NCBI RefSeq assembly: GCF_009455685.1
Contig: NZ_QPES01000001.1
Span: forward strand, 1,488,001 to 1,552,000
DNA length: 64,000 nucleotides
Origin: Paraburkholderia hayleyella
GTDB lineage: Bacteria; Pseudomonadota; Gammaproteobacteria; Burkholderiales; Burkholderiaceae
Direction of reading: 5' to 3'
This document shows, in pieces, positions 25,539-38,164 of the stretch. Every line of letters starts with the position of its first letter. The stretch's first letter is position 1. The notes under the pieces were generated by a model. It was given only the letters and a program-made list of their open reading frames with translations. It did no database searches and had not been told where the DNA came from. The position numbers and the translations under genes were made by a program.

Positions 25539-26539
25539 GCCGACTCGAGGCGGATGGCCCACGCTATGGTTTTTTCCAGGCGCTGCGGCTGTTGCGGCGT
25601 GACTATCCGGACCGTGCGGCGTTCGAAGCCGCGCTGCGCTTTCAGCCGACGCTGGGCCTGGGCTTCGCCGGTCACGACATCGAGCGCATTGGGCGCGATG
25701 CCGAGGGCAAGATCCGCATCGGGGTGAATTTCTTTGGCCTGTATGGCGTGTCCTCGCCGCTGCCGACGTTTTACACCGAAGACCTGATCGACGAAGCGCG
25801 CAATGGCCGCAGCGCGATGCGCGACTTCATCGACATCGTGCACAACGCGCTGTATCCGATGCTGTTCCAGGTCTGGGAGAAATACCGGCTCTGGTTGAGT
25901 GTCGCGGAAGGGCGCGAGCGCGAGCGCTACGACTTGCTGCTGGCGCTGATCGGCCGCATGGACGCCGAGCGCCGTTTGCCGCGCGAGGCGGAACTGCTGC
26001 GCTTCGCCGGCCTGATGACGCATATGCCGCGCTCGGCGCTGGGGTTGCAAACCCTGGTGCGCGGGCTGATCGGCTTTGGCCGGGTGCGCGTCGAGCCGTG
26101 TGTGCTGAATGTGATCCCGGTGCCGGACAACGCCCGCTGCGAACTCGGCGCCCCCAGCGCACGACTCGGCAGCACCTTGCTCGGCACCGAAGTGGCGCGC
26201 CGCAGCGGCGTGGTCAAGCTGCATGTGCATCAGCTCAACGCCGAGCGTTTCGCCCAGTTGCTGCCCGGTGGCCGCGTGTGGCAGCGCCTCGTGCGCCAGC
26301 TCGCGCTGTATCTGCATGAACCGGTGTGCTGCCGTCTGATTCTGTATCCCGATCCACCTGCTCGCCGCGGCATGACGCTCGGCGCGTCGGGCCACGCCCG
26401 GCTCGGCCTCGATGCCTGGCTGGGAGAGGCTTTCCTCGACTATCCCCAGCCCGGCATCGAAGCCGACGAACGCGTAGAGCTCACGCTGCTCGCGGGCGAT
26501 GAATCTCAACAAGCTTTTGCGCAAGGAGCCTTCGCATGA
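25502..26539 (+). CDS. tssG: TssG, T6SS baseplate protein
   Basis: 345 aa from the ATG at 25502 (MASEDRAATTALSRLEADGP). The family signature YGFFQALRLLRRDYPDRAAF follows, then VNFFGLYGVSSPLPTFYTED. A reading from 25361 would only add out-of-family residues inside tssF. TssG contacts TssF and TssE in the wedge. Its stop overlaps the tssH start by 4 nt. Confidence 0.94.
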   Translation: MASEDRAATTALSRLEADGPRYGFFQALRLLRRDYPDRAAFEAALRFQPTLGLGFAGHDIERIGRDAEGKIRIGVNFFGLYGVSSPLPTFYTEDLIDEARNGRSAMRDFIDIVHNALYPMLFQVWEKYRLWLSVAEGRERERYDLLLALIGRMDAERRLPREAELLRFAGLMTHMPRSALGLQTLVRGLIGFGRVRVEPCVLNVIPVPDNARCELGAPSARLGSTLLGTEVARRSGVVKLHVHQLNAERFAQLLPGGRVWQRLVRQLALYLHEPVCCRLILYPDPPARRGMTLGASGHARLGLDAWLGEAFLDYPQPGIEADERVELTLLAGDESQQAFAQGAFA

Positions 26540-29336
26540 TCCAGCTCGACCTCAAGGCGCTCTTCGCCCGACTCAACCCGTTTGTGCGCCAGGCGCTCGA
26601 AGATGGCGCGGGACTCGCGCTCGCGCGCAGTCATTACGAAATTGGCGTGGAGCATCTGCTGCGCAAGCTGCTCGATGAGCCCGCAGGCGATGTGCCGCTG
26701 TTGCTGGCGCATGCGCAAATCGATGTCGCGCGCCTGCGTCATGCCGTGGATACGGCGCTGGCCGAACTCAAGAGCGGCAATGCGGGCCGTCCAGTGTTCG
26801 CGCCGCTCCTGACCGAGTGGGTGCAGGACGCGTGGATGGTGAGTTCGGTGACGCTGGGGCAAACGCGGATTCGTAGCGCGGCGCTGTTGCTGGCGTTGCT
26901 GGAGCGCAGCGGTTATTACGTCGCGGGCATGGCTTACGCGCAGATTCTGCGGCCGGTGCAGGCGAGCGCGCTGCGCGAGGCGTTCGCCAGCGTCTGCGAA
27001 GCTTCGCTGGAAGGCCCGGCGCAGGACGCGCCAGAGGCCGGCGGAGTGGGAGGGGCGGGCAGTGCGATGGGCGGCCAGGCCACCGGCCCCGCAGGGGAAT
27101 CCGCGCTGATGCGTTTTTGCGAGGATTTCACGGCCAAGGCCGTGGCGGGCAAGATTGATCCGGTGTTTGGCCGCGATGCCGAAATCCGTCAGATCATCGA
27201 CATTCTCGCCAGGCGGCGCAAGAACAATCCGATTTGCGTCGGTGAGCCGGGTGTGGGCAAGACCGCGCTGGTTGAGGGCCTCGCGCTACGCATCGCCGAG
27301 GGCGATGTGCCTGAGAGCATGCTGGGCACGCGTCTGCTCGGGCTCGATCTCGGCTTGCTGGAAGCTGGGGCGAGCGTCAAGGGCGAATTCGAGCGGCGCT
27401 TGCGCCAGGTGATCGACGAAGTGAAGGCCTCGGCGCAACCGGTCATTCTCTTTATCGACGAAGCCCACATGCTGATCGGCGCGGGTGGCCAGGCCGGAGG
27501 TGGCGATGCCGCCAACCTGCTCAAGCCTGCGCTGGCACGCGGCGAGTTGCGCACCATCGCGGCCACGACGTGGAGCGAATACAAGAAGTACTTCGAAAAA
27601 GACGCGGCGCTAGCGCGCCGGTTTCAGCTGGTCAAACTCGATGCGCCCGATGTCGCGGCGACGATCCACATTCTGCGCGGCCTGAAAGACGCCTACGAGA
27701 AAAGCCATGGCGTGACGATCCGCGATGACGCGCTGGTGGCCGCGGCGGAGTTGTCGCATCGCTATATCACCGGGCGGCAGTTGCCGGACAAGGCGGTGGA
27801 TTTGCTCGATACCGCGGCGGCGCGGGTGCGCATCAGCCAGAACGTGAAGCCCGCTGAGCTGGAGCAAGTCGAGCGCACGCTGCTGGCGCTCTCGCGCGAG
27901 CGCGCGGCGCTCTCGCGCGATGCGTCGTTTGGCTATGGCGACCAGGCCGCGCGGCTGTTGCAGATCGAGGAGGCGTGCGCCGCGCTCAAAGCGCAGCAGG
28001 CCACGTTGACGGCGCGCTGGCAGGCCGAGCGTCAGGCGGCGCTGGCCTTGCTGGCACAACGCGGGCCAGCGCCTGGCGCGGAACAGGCGGCGGCTGCGGA
28101 TGAGGCCTCGGGTGCGGCTGCGGATGAGGCCACGGCCGCCGTGGCCGAGGCGCAGACCGGCGCGGCCCCCGCCGCCGCGCTCACCCTCCAGGCGGCCCGT
28201 GCCGCGCTCGAAGCGCTCCAGGGCGACGACCCGCTGCTCTTCACCGACGTTGGCCCCGAAACGGTGGCCAAGGTCGTCGCCGACTGGACCGGCATTCCGC
28301 TCGGCCGCCTGCAGCGCGACCGCGCCGCCACCGTGATGGCGCTGGCTGACACGCTCAAGGCGCGCATCCGGGGCCAGGAGGGCGCGCTCGAGCGCATCGT
28401 CGATATCGTCAAATCCGCCTCGTCGGGCCTCAAGGACCCGCTCCAGCCGCTCGGCGTTTTCCTGCTGACCGGCCCCAGCGGCGTCGGCAAAACCGAAACC
28501 GCGCTCTCGATTGCCGACCATCTGTTCGGCGGCGAAGCCGCGCTGGTCACGATCAACATGAGCGAGTTCCAGGAACGCCACACCGTGAGCCGCCTGGTGG
28601 GCTCGCCCCCCGGCTATGTCGGCTATGGCGAAGGCGGCCTGCTGACCGAAGCCGTGCGGCAGCGGCCATATTCGGTGGTGCTGCTCGACGAAGTCGAAAA
28701 AGCCCATCTGGACGTGGTCAACATCTGTTACCAGATCTTCGATAAAGGCACGCTCTCCGATGGCGAAGGACGCGATGTCGATTTCAGCAACACCGTGGTG
28801 TTTCTCACTGCGAATCTCGCCAGCGAACAGATTGTCGATGCCTGCGCCAAGGCCGAAGCCGCTGGTGTCGCGCCTGATCTCGACGCGCTGGTGGCGCAGA
28901 TCACGCCCGCGCTGGCGAAGCATTTCAAGCCCGCGCTGCTGGCGCGCATGACCGTGATTCCGTATGTGACGCTGCCCGCCAGCGCGCTCGAAGGCATCGT
29001 GCGGCTCAAGCTCGCGCGCATCAGTGAGCGTCTGCAAAGCGGCAGCCATATCGCGCTGAGCTTCGCGCCCGAGGTGGTGCAGGCGATCACGCAGCGCTGC
29101 CATGAGGTGGAAAGCGGTGCCCGCAATATCGATTTCATCGTGCGCAAACATGTTTTGCCGCGCCTCTCGGACGTGCTGCTGGCCGCGCAATGCGATGGCC
29201 GTGTGTTGCGCGCGGTGCAGGTGAGCGTCGCGCCCGATGGAAGTTTTGCGGTGACGGCACAAGACGCTGACAGCGATGCCGAAGCCAACGCCAACGCTGT
29301 GGTTGAGGTTGCAACGTTGCCCACCGAGGTCGCTTC

Positions 29337-29340
<4 letters not shown>
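26536..29340 (+). CDS. tssH: TssH (ClpV), T6SS sheath-recycling AAA+ ATPase
   Basis: 934 aa. The Clp-N domain is followed by AAA-1 with Walker A GEPGVGKTAL and Walker B VILFIDEAH, then a middle coiled coil carrying an Ala/Glu-rich insertion around residue 520. AAA-2 has Walker A GPSGVGKTET and Walker B VVLLDEVEKAH, and ClpB_D2-small closes the protein. ClpV extracts TssC from contracted sheaths. All catalytic motifs are intact. The start ATG overlaps the tssG stop, and the stop overlaps vgrG. Confidence 0.96.
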
Positions 29341-32060
<2,720 letters not shown>

Positions 32061-32155
32061 AGCTAGCGCGGCCAGCGTGGCCACCGCGCCCGGAAATCCA
32101 GCGGGTTTCCGGACGCGTCCTGATGTTTTGCTGCAATCCCTCACGGGCTGATTTG

Positions 32156-34828
32156 ATGAAAATCCACAAACCTGCTGAAACGCTGATTCTGCTGAAACAC
32201 GGCGCCCGTTTTGGCAAACCGTGCCTGACGGTGACGCTGGGTTATATGGCGCACGTCGATGGCACGTTGCTGACCGAGCAGGCGGCCTGGGGCGCATTGC
32301 TGGCGCAGTTCAAATCACAGCCGTTCGATAGCGGCGAGAAAAAAGCGCGCGGTGTGTTCGCCGTGGCGGGCGAGGCGCGTGCGCCCGAGGGCCATCAGGT
32401 GCTGGCGATGACCGTCTCGGCGCGCTGCGCCGGGCGCGAAAAAACCCTGCACGTCTACGGCGAGCGCTATTGGCGTCACGGGCTGTCCGCCGCGCTGCCG
32501 GGCTGGATTCCGGGCGAGCCCAAACCGTTTGCCACGATGCCGCTGGATTTCGCCCATGCCTATGGCGGCCCGCTGTGGCGCGACAATCCGCACGGGCTGG
32601 GCCATCGCGCCGAGGGCGCGGACTGGGCCAGGGTGGCGTTGCCCAATCTCGAACTGCCTGGCTCACCCTGCCTCTCCCCGGCTGACCGCCCGCTGGCCGC
32701 GACCTATCTGCCGTTACCTTCCGATGCCCCGGCGCGCGCGCAGTGGCTCGGCGCACTCGATGAGCGCTGGCGCAAGACGCGCTTTCCCGATTACCCCGAT
32801 GACACCGATCCGCGCTTTTTCGATGCCGTCGCGGAAGATCAATGCCTCGACCGTTATTTCACGGGTGATGAGCCCTTCGAAGTGATGGGCATGCATGCGT
32901 TGTGGCCCACGGTGGGTGGCCGCTTGCCCGGCCTGCGGCCGCGCCTGCTGTGGCGCGAGGCGCGCCTCGACGAAAACGGCATACGGCGCGAGGACGGCCC
33001 GGTGATGGAGAGCCCGCTCGATCTCGATACGGTCTGGCTCTTTCCCAACGACGAGCGCGTGCTGGTGCTGTACCGCACGACCTGGCGCGTGAACGAACTG
33101 GATGCGACCGACGTAGCCGCGTTGCGCATCTACACCGAGCGTTTGTCGGACACCCCTGCCAGCAGCGCGGCGCTGGTGGCGCGCTGGCGTGAAGAAGGCG
33201 CGGCGGCCACGGCGAAGAAGATGGGGGCCGCCGCGCCTGCCGCTGCGCTCAAAGCGCCAGCGCCAGCGGCAGGCCTGCCGCCCGCGTTGCGGGCGCAACA
33301 GGTCGCCTTGCGTGAAGCCCAGGCGGAGGCGGTTTGGGCCGGGATTGAGCAGCGCCACCAGACGCTGATGGCGACCCTGATGCAGCAGCCAGGCGGCATC
33401 GACGCGGTGGCGCAAATTCCGGCGCCGCAGCGTGCCGCGTTCGACGCGGCACGGATGAATCCGCCGGTGTTGAGCGGCGCGACGAGCGTCGATGTGCCTG
33501 CGAAGATGCGCGAGATCATGACGCAAGCGGGGGTGCCCGAGGTGCAGATCGAACATTTTCTGCGTGCGCCGCCTGCCACGCCGCAAGCGCTCACCGAGGC
33601 GTTAGAGGCGGCCCGCGCACAGATTACGGCGGGGCCGCTCGATGGCGCGCAAAAGGGGCACGTGCTGGGCCATCTGACAGCATTTGGCGCGCTGGCCGAG
33701 GCCCGTGCGGCGAAGTGGCCGGAGGCGCTGGCGGCATCGGGTGCACCAGGCCAGGATGCGGTACCGAATGCTGCTTCAGCTGCCGCTACGGCGGCCACTA
33801 CAGCCGCCCCCGCGCCCGCGGTGCGCAGCGCCCGCACCACGCTGGACGTCGCCGCCATCGTTGCGCGGCTCGCGGCACACCAGCCGCTCACGCGTATCCA
33901 CGTTAAGCAGCAAGACCTGAGCGCACTGAATTTCGACGGCATCGATCTCAGCGATAGCGAATTCATCGACTGCAATTTCACGCGCGCTTCGCTGCAACGC
34001 GCGCGATTGCCGCGCAGCACGTTTGCCGGCTGCACCTTGAACGAAGCCCGGCTCGATGCCGCTGACCTAAGCGGCACGGCGTTCACCGGCTGCGATCTCA
34101 GCGCGGCTCGCCTTGCCGCCTGCAACGGCCGCGCCATGCGCTGGACGCGCTGCCAGGCGGCCGGTGCTGATCTGAGCGGCGCGAGCCTGAATCAGGCGAG
34201 CTTCACCGAATGCACGTTCGATGGCCTGCGCGCGGCGCAATGCAGCGCCACGCAAGCGACGTGGCGGCAATGTTCCTTGTTGCGGGCCGATTTCACCCGG
34301 GCCAACCTCGAACGCTCGACTTTCGCCCAGTGCGCTATCGGGCATGCCGTGTTCGACCATGCGCGGCTCGTCAAGGCGCAGTGGCAGACCGTGAGCGGCA
34401 ACGGCGTGCAATGGCGCGAAGCCAATCTCACGAACTGGCGCGTGTTCTCGCAATGCGTGTTCGAGGAGGGCGATTTCACCCAGGCCAACCTGAGCCAGGC
34501 TTGCTTGCGCAATAGCAGTCTCAGGCGCGCCTGCTTGCGCGAGGCGCGGCTCGATGGCGCGCTGCTGCTGGCCTGCGATCTCAGCAGCAGCGAGGGCTAC
34601 CACCTCAGCGCGCGGGGCGCGCAGTTCACCGATTCACGTTTGAACCACGCGCAATGGCGCGGCGCGAATCTGCTGGGTGCCTCGTTGCGCAAGGTGCAGT
34701 TGTGCGACGTCGATTTAACCGGCGCGAACCTGTATAGCGTACAAACGCGCGGCGCCGTGGTGTCAGGCGTGAAGCTCTATCAGGCGCTGCTGACGCGCTG
34801 CCGTTTGCTCGAGGAGCACAGCTCATGA
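32156..34828 (+). CDS. DUF2169 T6SS adaptor with C-terminal pentapeptide repeats
   Basis: 890 aa from the ATG at 32156 (MKIHKPAETLILLKHGARFG); an ATG at 32123 would add 11 residues. Residues 1-~350 are a DUF2169 domain (PLDFAHAYGGPLWRDNPHG, VMGMHALWPTVGGRLPGLRP). An Ala-rich helical middle follows. From ~590 to the end, pentapeptide repeats of the A(D/N/R)L type form a right-handed beta-helix (FDGIDLSDSEFIDCNFTRAS). DUF2169 proteins act as chaperones/adaptors that load PAAR-like proteins and effectors on VgrG. Immediate neighbours are vgrG and a second pentapeptide protein, overlapping by 4 nt. Confidence 0.85.
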   Translation: MKIHKPAETLILLKHGARFGKPCLTVTLGYMAHVDGTLLTEQAAWGALLAQFKSQPFDSGEKKARGVFAVAGEARAPEGHQVLAMTVSARCAGREKTLHVYGERYWRHGLSAALPGWIPGEPKPFATMPLDFAHAYGGPLWRDNPHGLGHRAEGADWARVALPNLELPGSPCLSPADRPLAATYLPLPSDAPARAQWLGALDERWRKTRFPDYPDDTDPRFFDAVAEDQCLDRYFTGDEPFEVMGMHALWPTVGGRLPGLRPRLLWREARLDENGIRREDGPVMESPLDLDTVWLFPNDERVLVLYRTTWRVNELDATDVAALRIYTERLSDTPASSAALVARWREEGAAATAKKMGAAAPAAALKAPAPAAGLPPALRAQQVALREAQAEAVWAGIEQRHQTLMATLMQQPGGIDAVAQIPAPQRAAFDAARMNPPVLSGATSVDVPAKMREIMTQAGVPEVQIEHFLRAPPATPQALTEALEAARAQITAGPLDGAQKGHVLGHLTAFGALAEARAAKWPEALAASGAPGQDAVPNAASAAATAATTAAPAPAVRSARTTLDVAAIVARLAAHQPLTRIHVKQQDLSALNFDGIDLSDSEFIDCNFTRASLQRARLPRSTFAGCTLNEARLDAADLSGTAFTGCDLSAARLAACNGRAMRWTRCQAAGADLSGASLNQASFTECTFDGLRAAQCSATQATWRQCSLLRADFTRANLERSTFAQCAIGHAVFDHARLVKAQWQTVSGNGVQWREANLTNWRVFSQCVFEEGDFTQANLSQACLRNSSLRRACLREARLDGALLLACDLSSSEGYHLSARGAQFTDSRLNHAQWRGANLLGASLRKVQLCDVDLTGANLYSVQTRGAVVSGVKLYQALLTRCRLLEEHSS

Positions 34829-35829
34829 CGATGACGCCAACCTCTATCCCTAGTCCTGGCCCTGGCCCTGTCTCAACGTCTGCGGCTGCACCGCTCACGC
34901 GTGCCGCGTTGCTGGAACAGATCGCACGGGGCAAGGTGCTGCGCGGCCTGAAGCTGGCCGGAGGCGATTATCGGGGGCTAGCGGCCAAGGCCGCGCGCTT
35001 CGACGGGGTCGATGCGCGCGGGGCGCGTTTCGACGACGCGCAACTGGCGCAAACGCACTGGAAAAACTGTCTGCTCGACGGTGCGCAGTTCAACCAGGCG
35101 CAACTGCCGCAAGCGCGTTTCGAGGCCTGCCAGGCGAGCCAGAGCGCGTGGCGCGGCGCCAACCTGTTGCGCTCGACGTGGCAGCGCTGCACGCTGACCC
35201 AGGCGCAATTCGATGGCGCCAACCTGACGCGTCTCTCGTGGTTCGACTGCGTGGCAAGCGGGGCGGCGCTGGCGCGAGCCACGCTCGATATCGCGTTGCT
35301 GAAGAACTGCGATCTGCGCGCCATGGATCTGCAACGGGTGTCCTGGCGTCTGGTGCAAATCCGCGATTGCGACTTGAGCGGCAGCCAGTTCGCCGGAGCG
35401 CGCTTCGCGCACAGCGCGATGAGCGGCGTGAAGGCCCATGCGACGGATTTTCGCGGCATCGAAGCGCCGTATCTGGCATTCGAACGTAGTGATTTGCGTG
35501 GCGCGCGTTTCGTGGGAGCACAGCTCAAGGGGGCGAAGTTCGATCAGGCGCAACTGGAAGGCACGGATTGTTCGGAGGCCGACCTGACGCTGGCGCGCTT
35601 CGTCGAGGCGCAAGGGGCCGGGCTGAAGCTGTGCCGCGCGCAACTGGTGCGCGCGGATTTTTCACGTGCGGCGCTACCCGGCGCGGATTTTACGGACGCT
35701 GAGGTGGAGAACGCGAGCTTCGATGACGCCGATCTGGACGGCGCGATCTGGGAGCGCTGCAACCGCGCGGCCGCGCGCGCCCCAGACCTGTTGCTGCACG
35801 AAGCGCTGGCGTGGCGGCCGCCGGTGTGA
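34825..35829 (+). CDS. pentapeptide-repeat protein of the T6SS cargo module
   Basis: 334 aa, nearly all pentapeptide repeats after a ~45-residue Pro/Ser-rich lead (RGLKLAGGDYRGLAAKAARF, FDGVDARGARFDDAQLAQTH). No catalytic domain is visible. The gene overlaps the DUF2169 gene by 4 nt, and the repeat region looks like a duplicate of that protein's C-terminus. Such beta-helix proteins accompany DUF2169/DUF3540/DUF4150 genes in other T6SS clusters. Whether it is an adaptor, an immunity-type factor or cargo is not decidable here. Confidence 0.8.
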   Translation: MTMTPTSIPSPGPGPVSTSAAAPLTRAALLEQIARGKVLRGLKLAGGDYRGLAAKAARFDGVDARGARFDDAQLAQTHWKNCLLDGAQFNQAQLPQARFEACQASQSAWRGANLLRSTWQRCTLTQAQFDGANLTRLSWFDCVASGAALARATLDIALLKNCDLRAMDLQRVSWRLVQIRDCDLSGSQFAGARFAHSAMSGVKAHATDFRGIEAPYLAFERSDLRGARFVGAQLKGAKFDQAQLEGTDCSEADLTLARFVEAQGAGLKLCRAQLVRADFSRAALPGADFTDAEVENASFDDADLDGAIWERCNRAAARAPDLLLHEALAWRPPV

Positions 35830-35937
35830 GCCATCTAGCCCCGTAATCAGGCAGTCATCAGGCCGCCACCAGGCCGCAACCAGGCCGCAACCAGGCCGCA
35901 GCAACCACCGATTAGCGAATCAACCGGAGTCGATTTC

Positions 35938-36552
35938 ATGCAGGCGATCAGAAAACCTACCCTTCAGGCCCATGTAGCGGCGTTCTATCACGCTGAGGTG
36001 ACGGCTCTGCACGCCGACGACACGCTCGCGGTGAGCTGCGACGGCTTTGCCTTCGAGGTCCGGCTGGCGGCGGGCTGCCTGCTGCAGCCCGCGGTAGGCG
36101 ACACGGTGCTGGTCACCGTGGCGGGCGAGACGGGCTACGTGCTGAATGTGCTGGAGCAGGCCGCAGCCGCGGGCGCACGGCGCGTGCTGCGCTTGGGCGA
36201 CGAGGTGCAACTGGCCACCGAAGCCGGCACGCTGAGCCTCGAAGCGCGTCATGCCGCGCTGCGTTTTACGAGCTGCGATTGGCACAGCGGCACGCTGCAT
36301 TGGCATGGCGACGAAGCGCGTTCGGTCTGGCGCGAGCGCAGCGACTGGAGCGAGCGCCGTTTCGAGGCCGCGGGCACGGCTGAAGAGTGCCTCGGCGAGA
36401 GCGTGCGGCGCATCGCCGGTCACGAAGAAACCAGCGCCCATTCGATGCGCCAGCGTATCGCAGCGGAGTGGGAGGCGTATGCGCAGGACGTTTCGCTCTT
36501 TGGCGAGGGGCGTGTCAAGGTCGATACCGAGGGCGAGATTCAACTGGGGTAA
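35938..36552 (+). CDS. DUF3540 protein of the T6SS cargo module
   Basis: 204 aa. The order beta-rich N-terminal (VGDTVLVTVAGETGYVLNVL), middle (LRLGDEVQLATEAGTLSLEA) and helical C-terminal with LGESVRRIAGHEETSAHSMR fits DUF3540, a family found beside VgrG, DUF2169 and DUF4150 genes. Function is not established in my knowledge; a structural or loading role near the spike is inferred. The upstream 108-nt gap has short repeats of CAGGCCGCAACC (35860-35905). Confidence 0.78.
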   Translation: MQAIRKPTLQAHVAAFYHAEVTALHADDTLAVSCDGFAFEVRLAAGCLLQPAVGDTVLVTVAGETGYVLNVLEQAAAAGARRVLRLGDEVQLATEAGTLSLEARHAALRFTSCDWHSGTLHWHGDEARSVWRERSDWSERRFEAAGTAEECLGESVRRIAGHEETSAHSMRQRIAAEWEAYAQDVSLFGEGRVKVDTEGEIQLG

Positions 36553-36656
36553 CGGAAGCCAAGCCCGGGAACGCCAAGCCCGGCATGCCACGTGGCGCAG
36601 TGGATGAGCCCAGGCCAGACGCCATGAATGACACAGACTGACCAGGAGAGAACACG

Positions 36657-37061
36657 ATGTTTTGGTTAACGATGGCTGGAGCGATGCTGCTGGCGGAGCT
36701 GGATGTTTGCCTGACCCCGGTGGCGACGCCTGCGGGCCCGGTTCCGACGCCGCTGCCTTATCCCAACTTTGGCGATACGGGTGCGGCTGTCGCGGCGTTG
36801 ATGAACATTCTCGTCGGGGGCGCGCCTGCGCTGAACCAGATGAGCGAGATTCCGGTGAGCTCGGGCGATGAGGCGGGCACCTACGGTGGCGTGGTGTCCC
36901 TGTTGTTCGGCGCCAAGATCAGCTTCGTCGAGGGCATCCCGAACGTGGCGGCAGGGGGCATGCCGGTCGTGACGCTGTGCGGCCTGACCTCCCAGAACCT
37001 CGACAACGCCCCAGGCGCTGCCATCACACCGAGCCAGGTGACCGTTATGGTTGGAGCCTGA
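36657..37061 (+). CDS. DUF4150 PAAR-like spike tip protein
   Basis: 134 aa, start supported by an AGGAGAG ribosome site. The segments FDVCLTP-like LDVCLTPVATPAGPVPTPLP, YPNFGDTGA and GGMPVVTLCGLTSQNLDNAP match the DUF4150 (PAAR-like) family, which caps the VgrG needle and may bind metal through Cys/His. There is no C-terminal toxin extension, so it would be a stand-alone tip protein. It lies directly before tssJ (3 nt gap). Confidence 0.82.
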   Translation: MFWLTMAGAMLLAELDVCLTPVATPAGPVPTPLPYPNFGDTGAAVAALMNILVGGAPALNQMSEIPVSSGDEAGTYGGVVSLLFGAKISFVEGIPNVAAGGMPVVTLCGLTSQNLDNAPGAAITPSQVTVMVGA

Positions 37062-37064
37062 AAG

Positions 37065-37982
37065 ATGAAATGGCATAACGCGCAAAAGACCGCTACCCTA
37101 CGCCCCCGGACCTTAATGAGATTACCCGCCGGTGCGATGCTTGCCTTGACCCTGGCCACAACGCTGTTACTGGGCGGATGTGGCGCAGTCAATGGCATGC
37201 TAGGCGGTAATTCTGAGACAAAAGCCCTGTCGCAGCTGAAATGGGCCTACGCCGCTGACGGCCTGAAAATCGTCTGGCAGGCCGATGCCCATCTGAACGA
37301 AGCCGAAGGCCAGCCGCATGCGCTGGCGCTGGTGGCGGTGCAGATGGAAGACCCCGCGGCCTTCACGGCCTACGCGGGGGCGACCGACAAGCTGGCGGAA
37401 CTGTTGGCGGCCAGTGTGCCGCCGCCGGGCTTTTTGTCGCTGACGCCGTTTTTTGTCCAGCCCGGCGCGCAAGGCAGCATCACGCTGCCGCGGATGGAGA
37501 AAGCCCAGTACGTCGGCATTGTCGCGGGCTATTACGGCTTCGATCCGGCGCGCATCGTGCGGCTGTATCGCATTGGGGTACAGGTGGATACCCACGGCTG
37601 GGTCGTGAAAACCCGCTCGGCCGCGCCCGTGCCGTTGCAGGTCACGCTGGTGCTGGGGCGCGACGGGCTCGACGGGACGCAGCAGGGCATCGCGGCGAAG
37701 CCACCGGCGCTGACGAAGCCGCCTGCTGCAGGCGAAGTGCCGCTGCCCACGGGCGCACCCGCGGCGCCCGTGGTGGCGCCCGCGCTGCCGGGCGCGCCGG
37801 GGGCCCCGGCCGTTCCGGCACCGGCTGCACCGGTACCGGCCGTTCCGGCCCCTCCCGAGGCCGCTCCTCCCGAGGCGGCGGTGAAAGCGGGCTCGGACTG
37901 GCCGGGCGTGTCCGCTCTGGGGGAGATCCCCGGTTTGGGAACAGGAGTGGAAGCCGAGGCGAAAAAAGCGCTGCAAAAATGA
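37065..37982 (+). CDS. tssJ: TssJ outer-membrane lipoprotein of the T6SS membrane complex
   Basis: 305 aa. The signal peptide ends in a lipobox LLLGGC (Cys ~39), followed by the TssJ/SciN beta-sandwich (LKIVWQADAHLNEAEGQPHA, QYVGIVAGYYGFDPARIVRL). The C-terminal ~100 residues are a Pro/Ala/Val-rich tail (APVVAPALPGAPGAPAVPAP), absent from most TssJ proteins (usually ~150-190 aa). TssJ anchors TssM to the outer membrane. The tail might span the wall or contact the SPOR-containing end of TssM; this is a guess. Confidence 0.9.
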   Translation: MKWHNAQKTATLRPRTLMRLPAGAMLALTLATTLLLGGCGAVNGMLGGNSETKALSQLKWAYAADGLKIVWQADAHLNEAEGQPHALALVAVQMEDPAAFTAYAGATDKLAELLAASVPPPGFLSLTPFFVQPGAQGSITLPRMEKAQYVGIVAGYYGFDPARIVRLYRIGVQVDTHGWVVKTRSAAPVPLQVTLVLGRDGLDGTQQGIAAKPPALTKPPAAGEVPLPTGAPAAPVVAPALPGAPGAPAVPAPAAPVPAVPAPPEAAPPEAAVKAGSDWPGVSALGEIPGLGTGVEAEAKKALQK

Positions 37983-38164
37983 AGCGGGCAGCGAGTCGTA
38001 CCGAATACCGATACACGTAGCAAACCGAACACGCCATAACCGCATAACACGAGCGCGCGAGCCGTACCGCCGCCATGGACCGTAAAAACGCGCAACGTGC
38101 GTCCAGTGCCCGGCCCAACAGAGGCGAGAGGCACACCGGATGCGCCGCCGCAGGGGAAACGCAG

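Noticed and set aside
28546..28570. GGAACT-N14-GTGAC on the minus strand inside tssH
   Set aside because: It has the right spacing but a GTGAC -10, lacks the conserved trailing A, lies antisense within a coding region and faces no gene.
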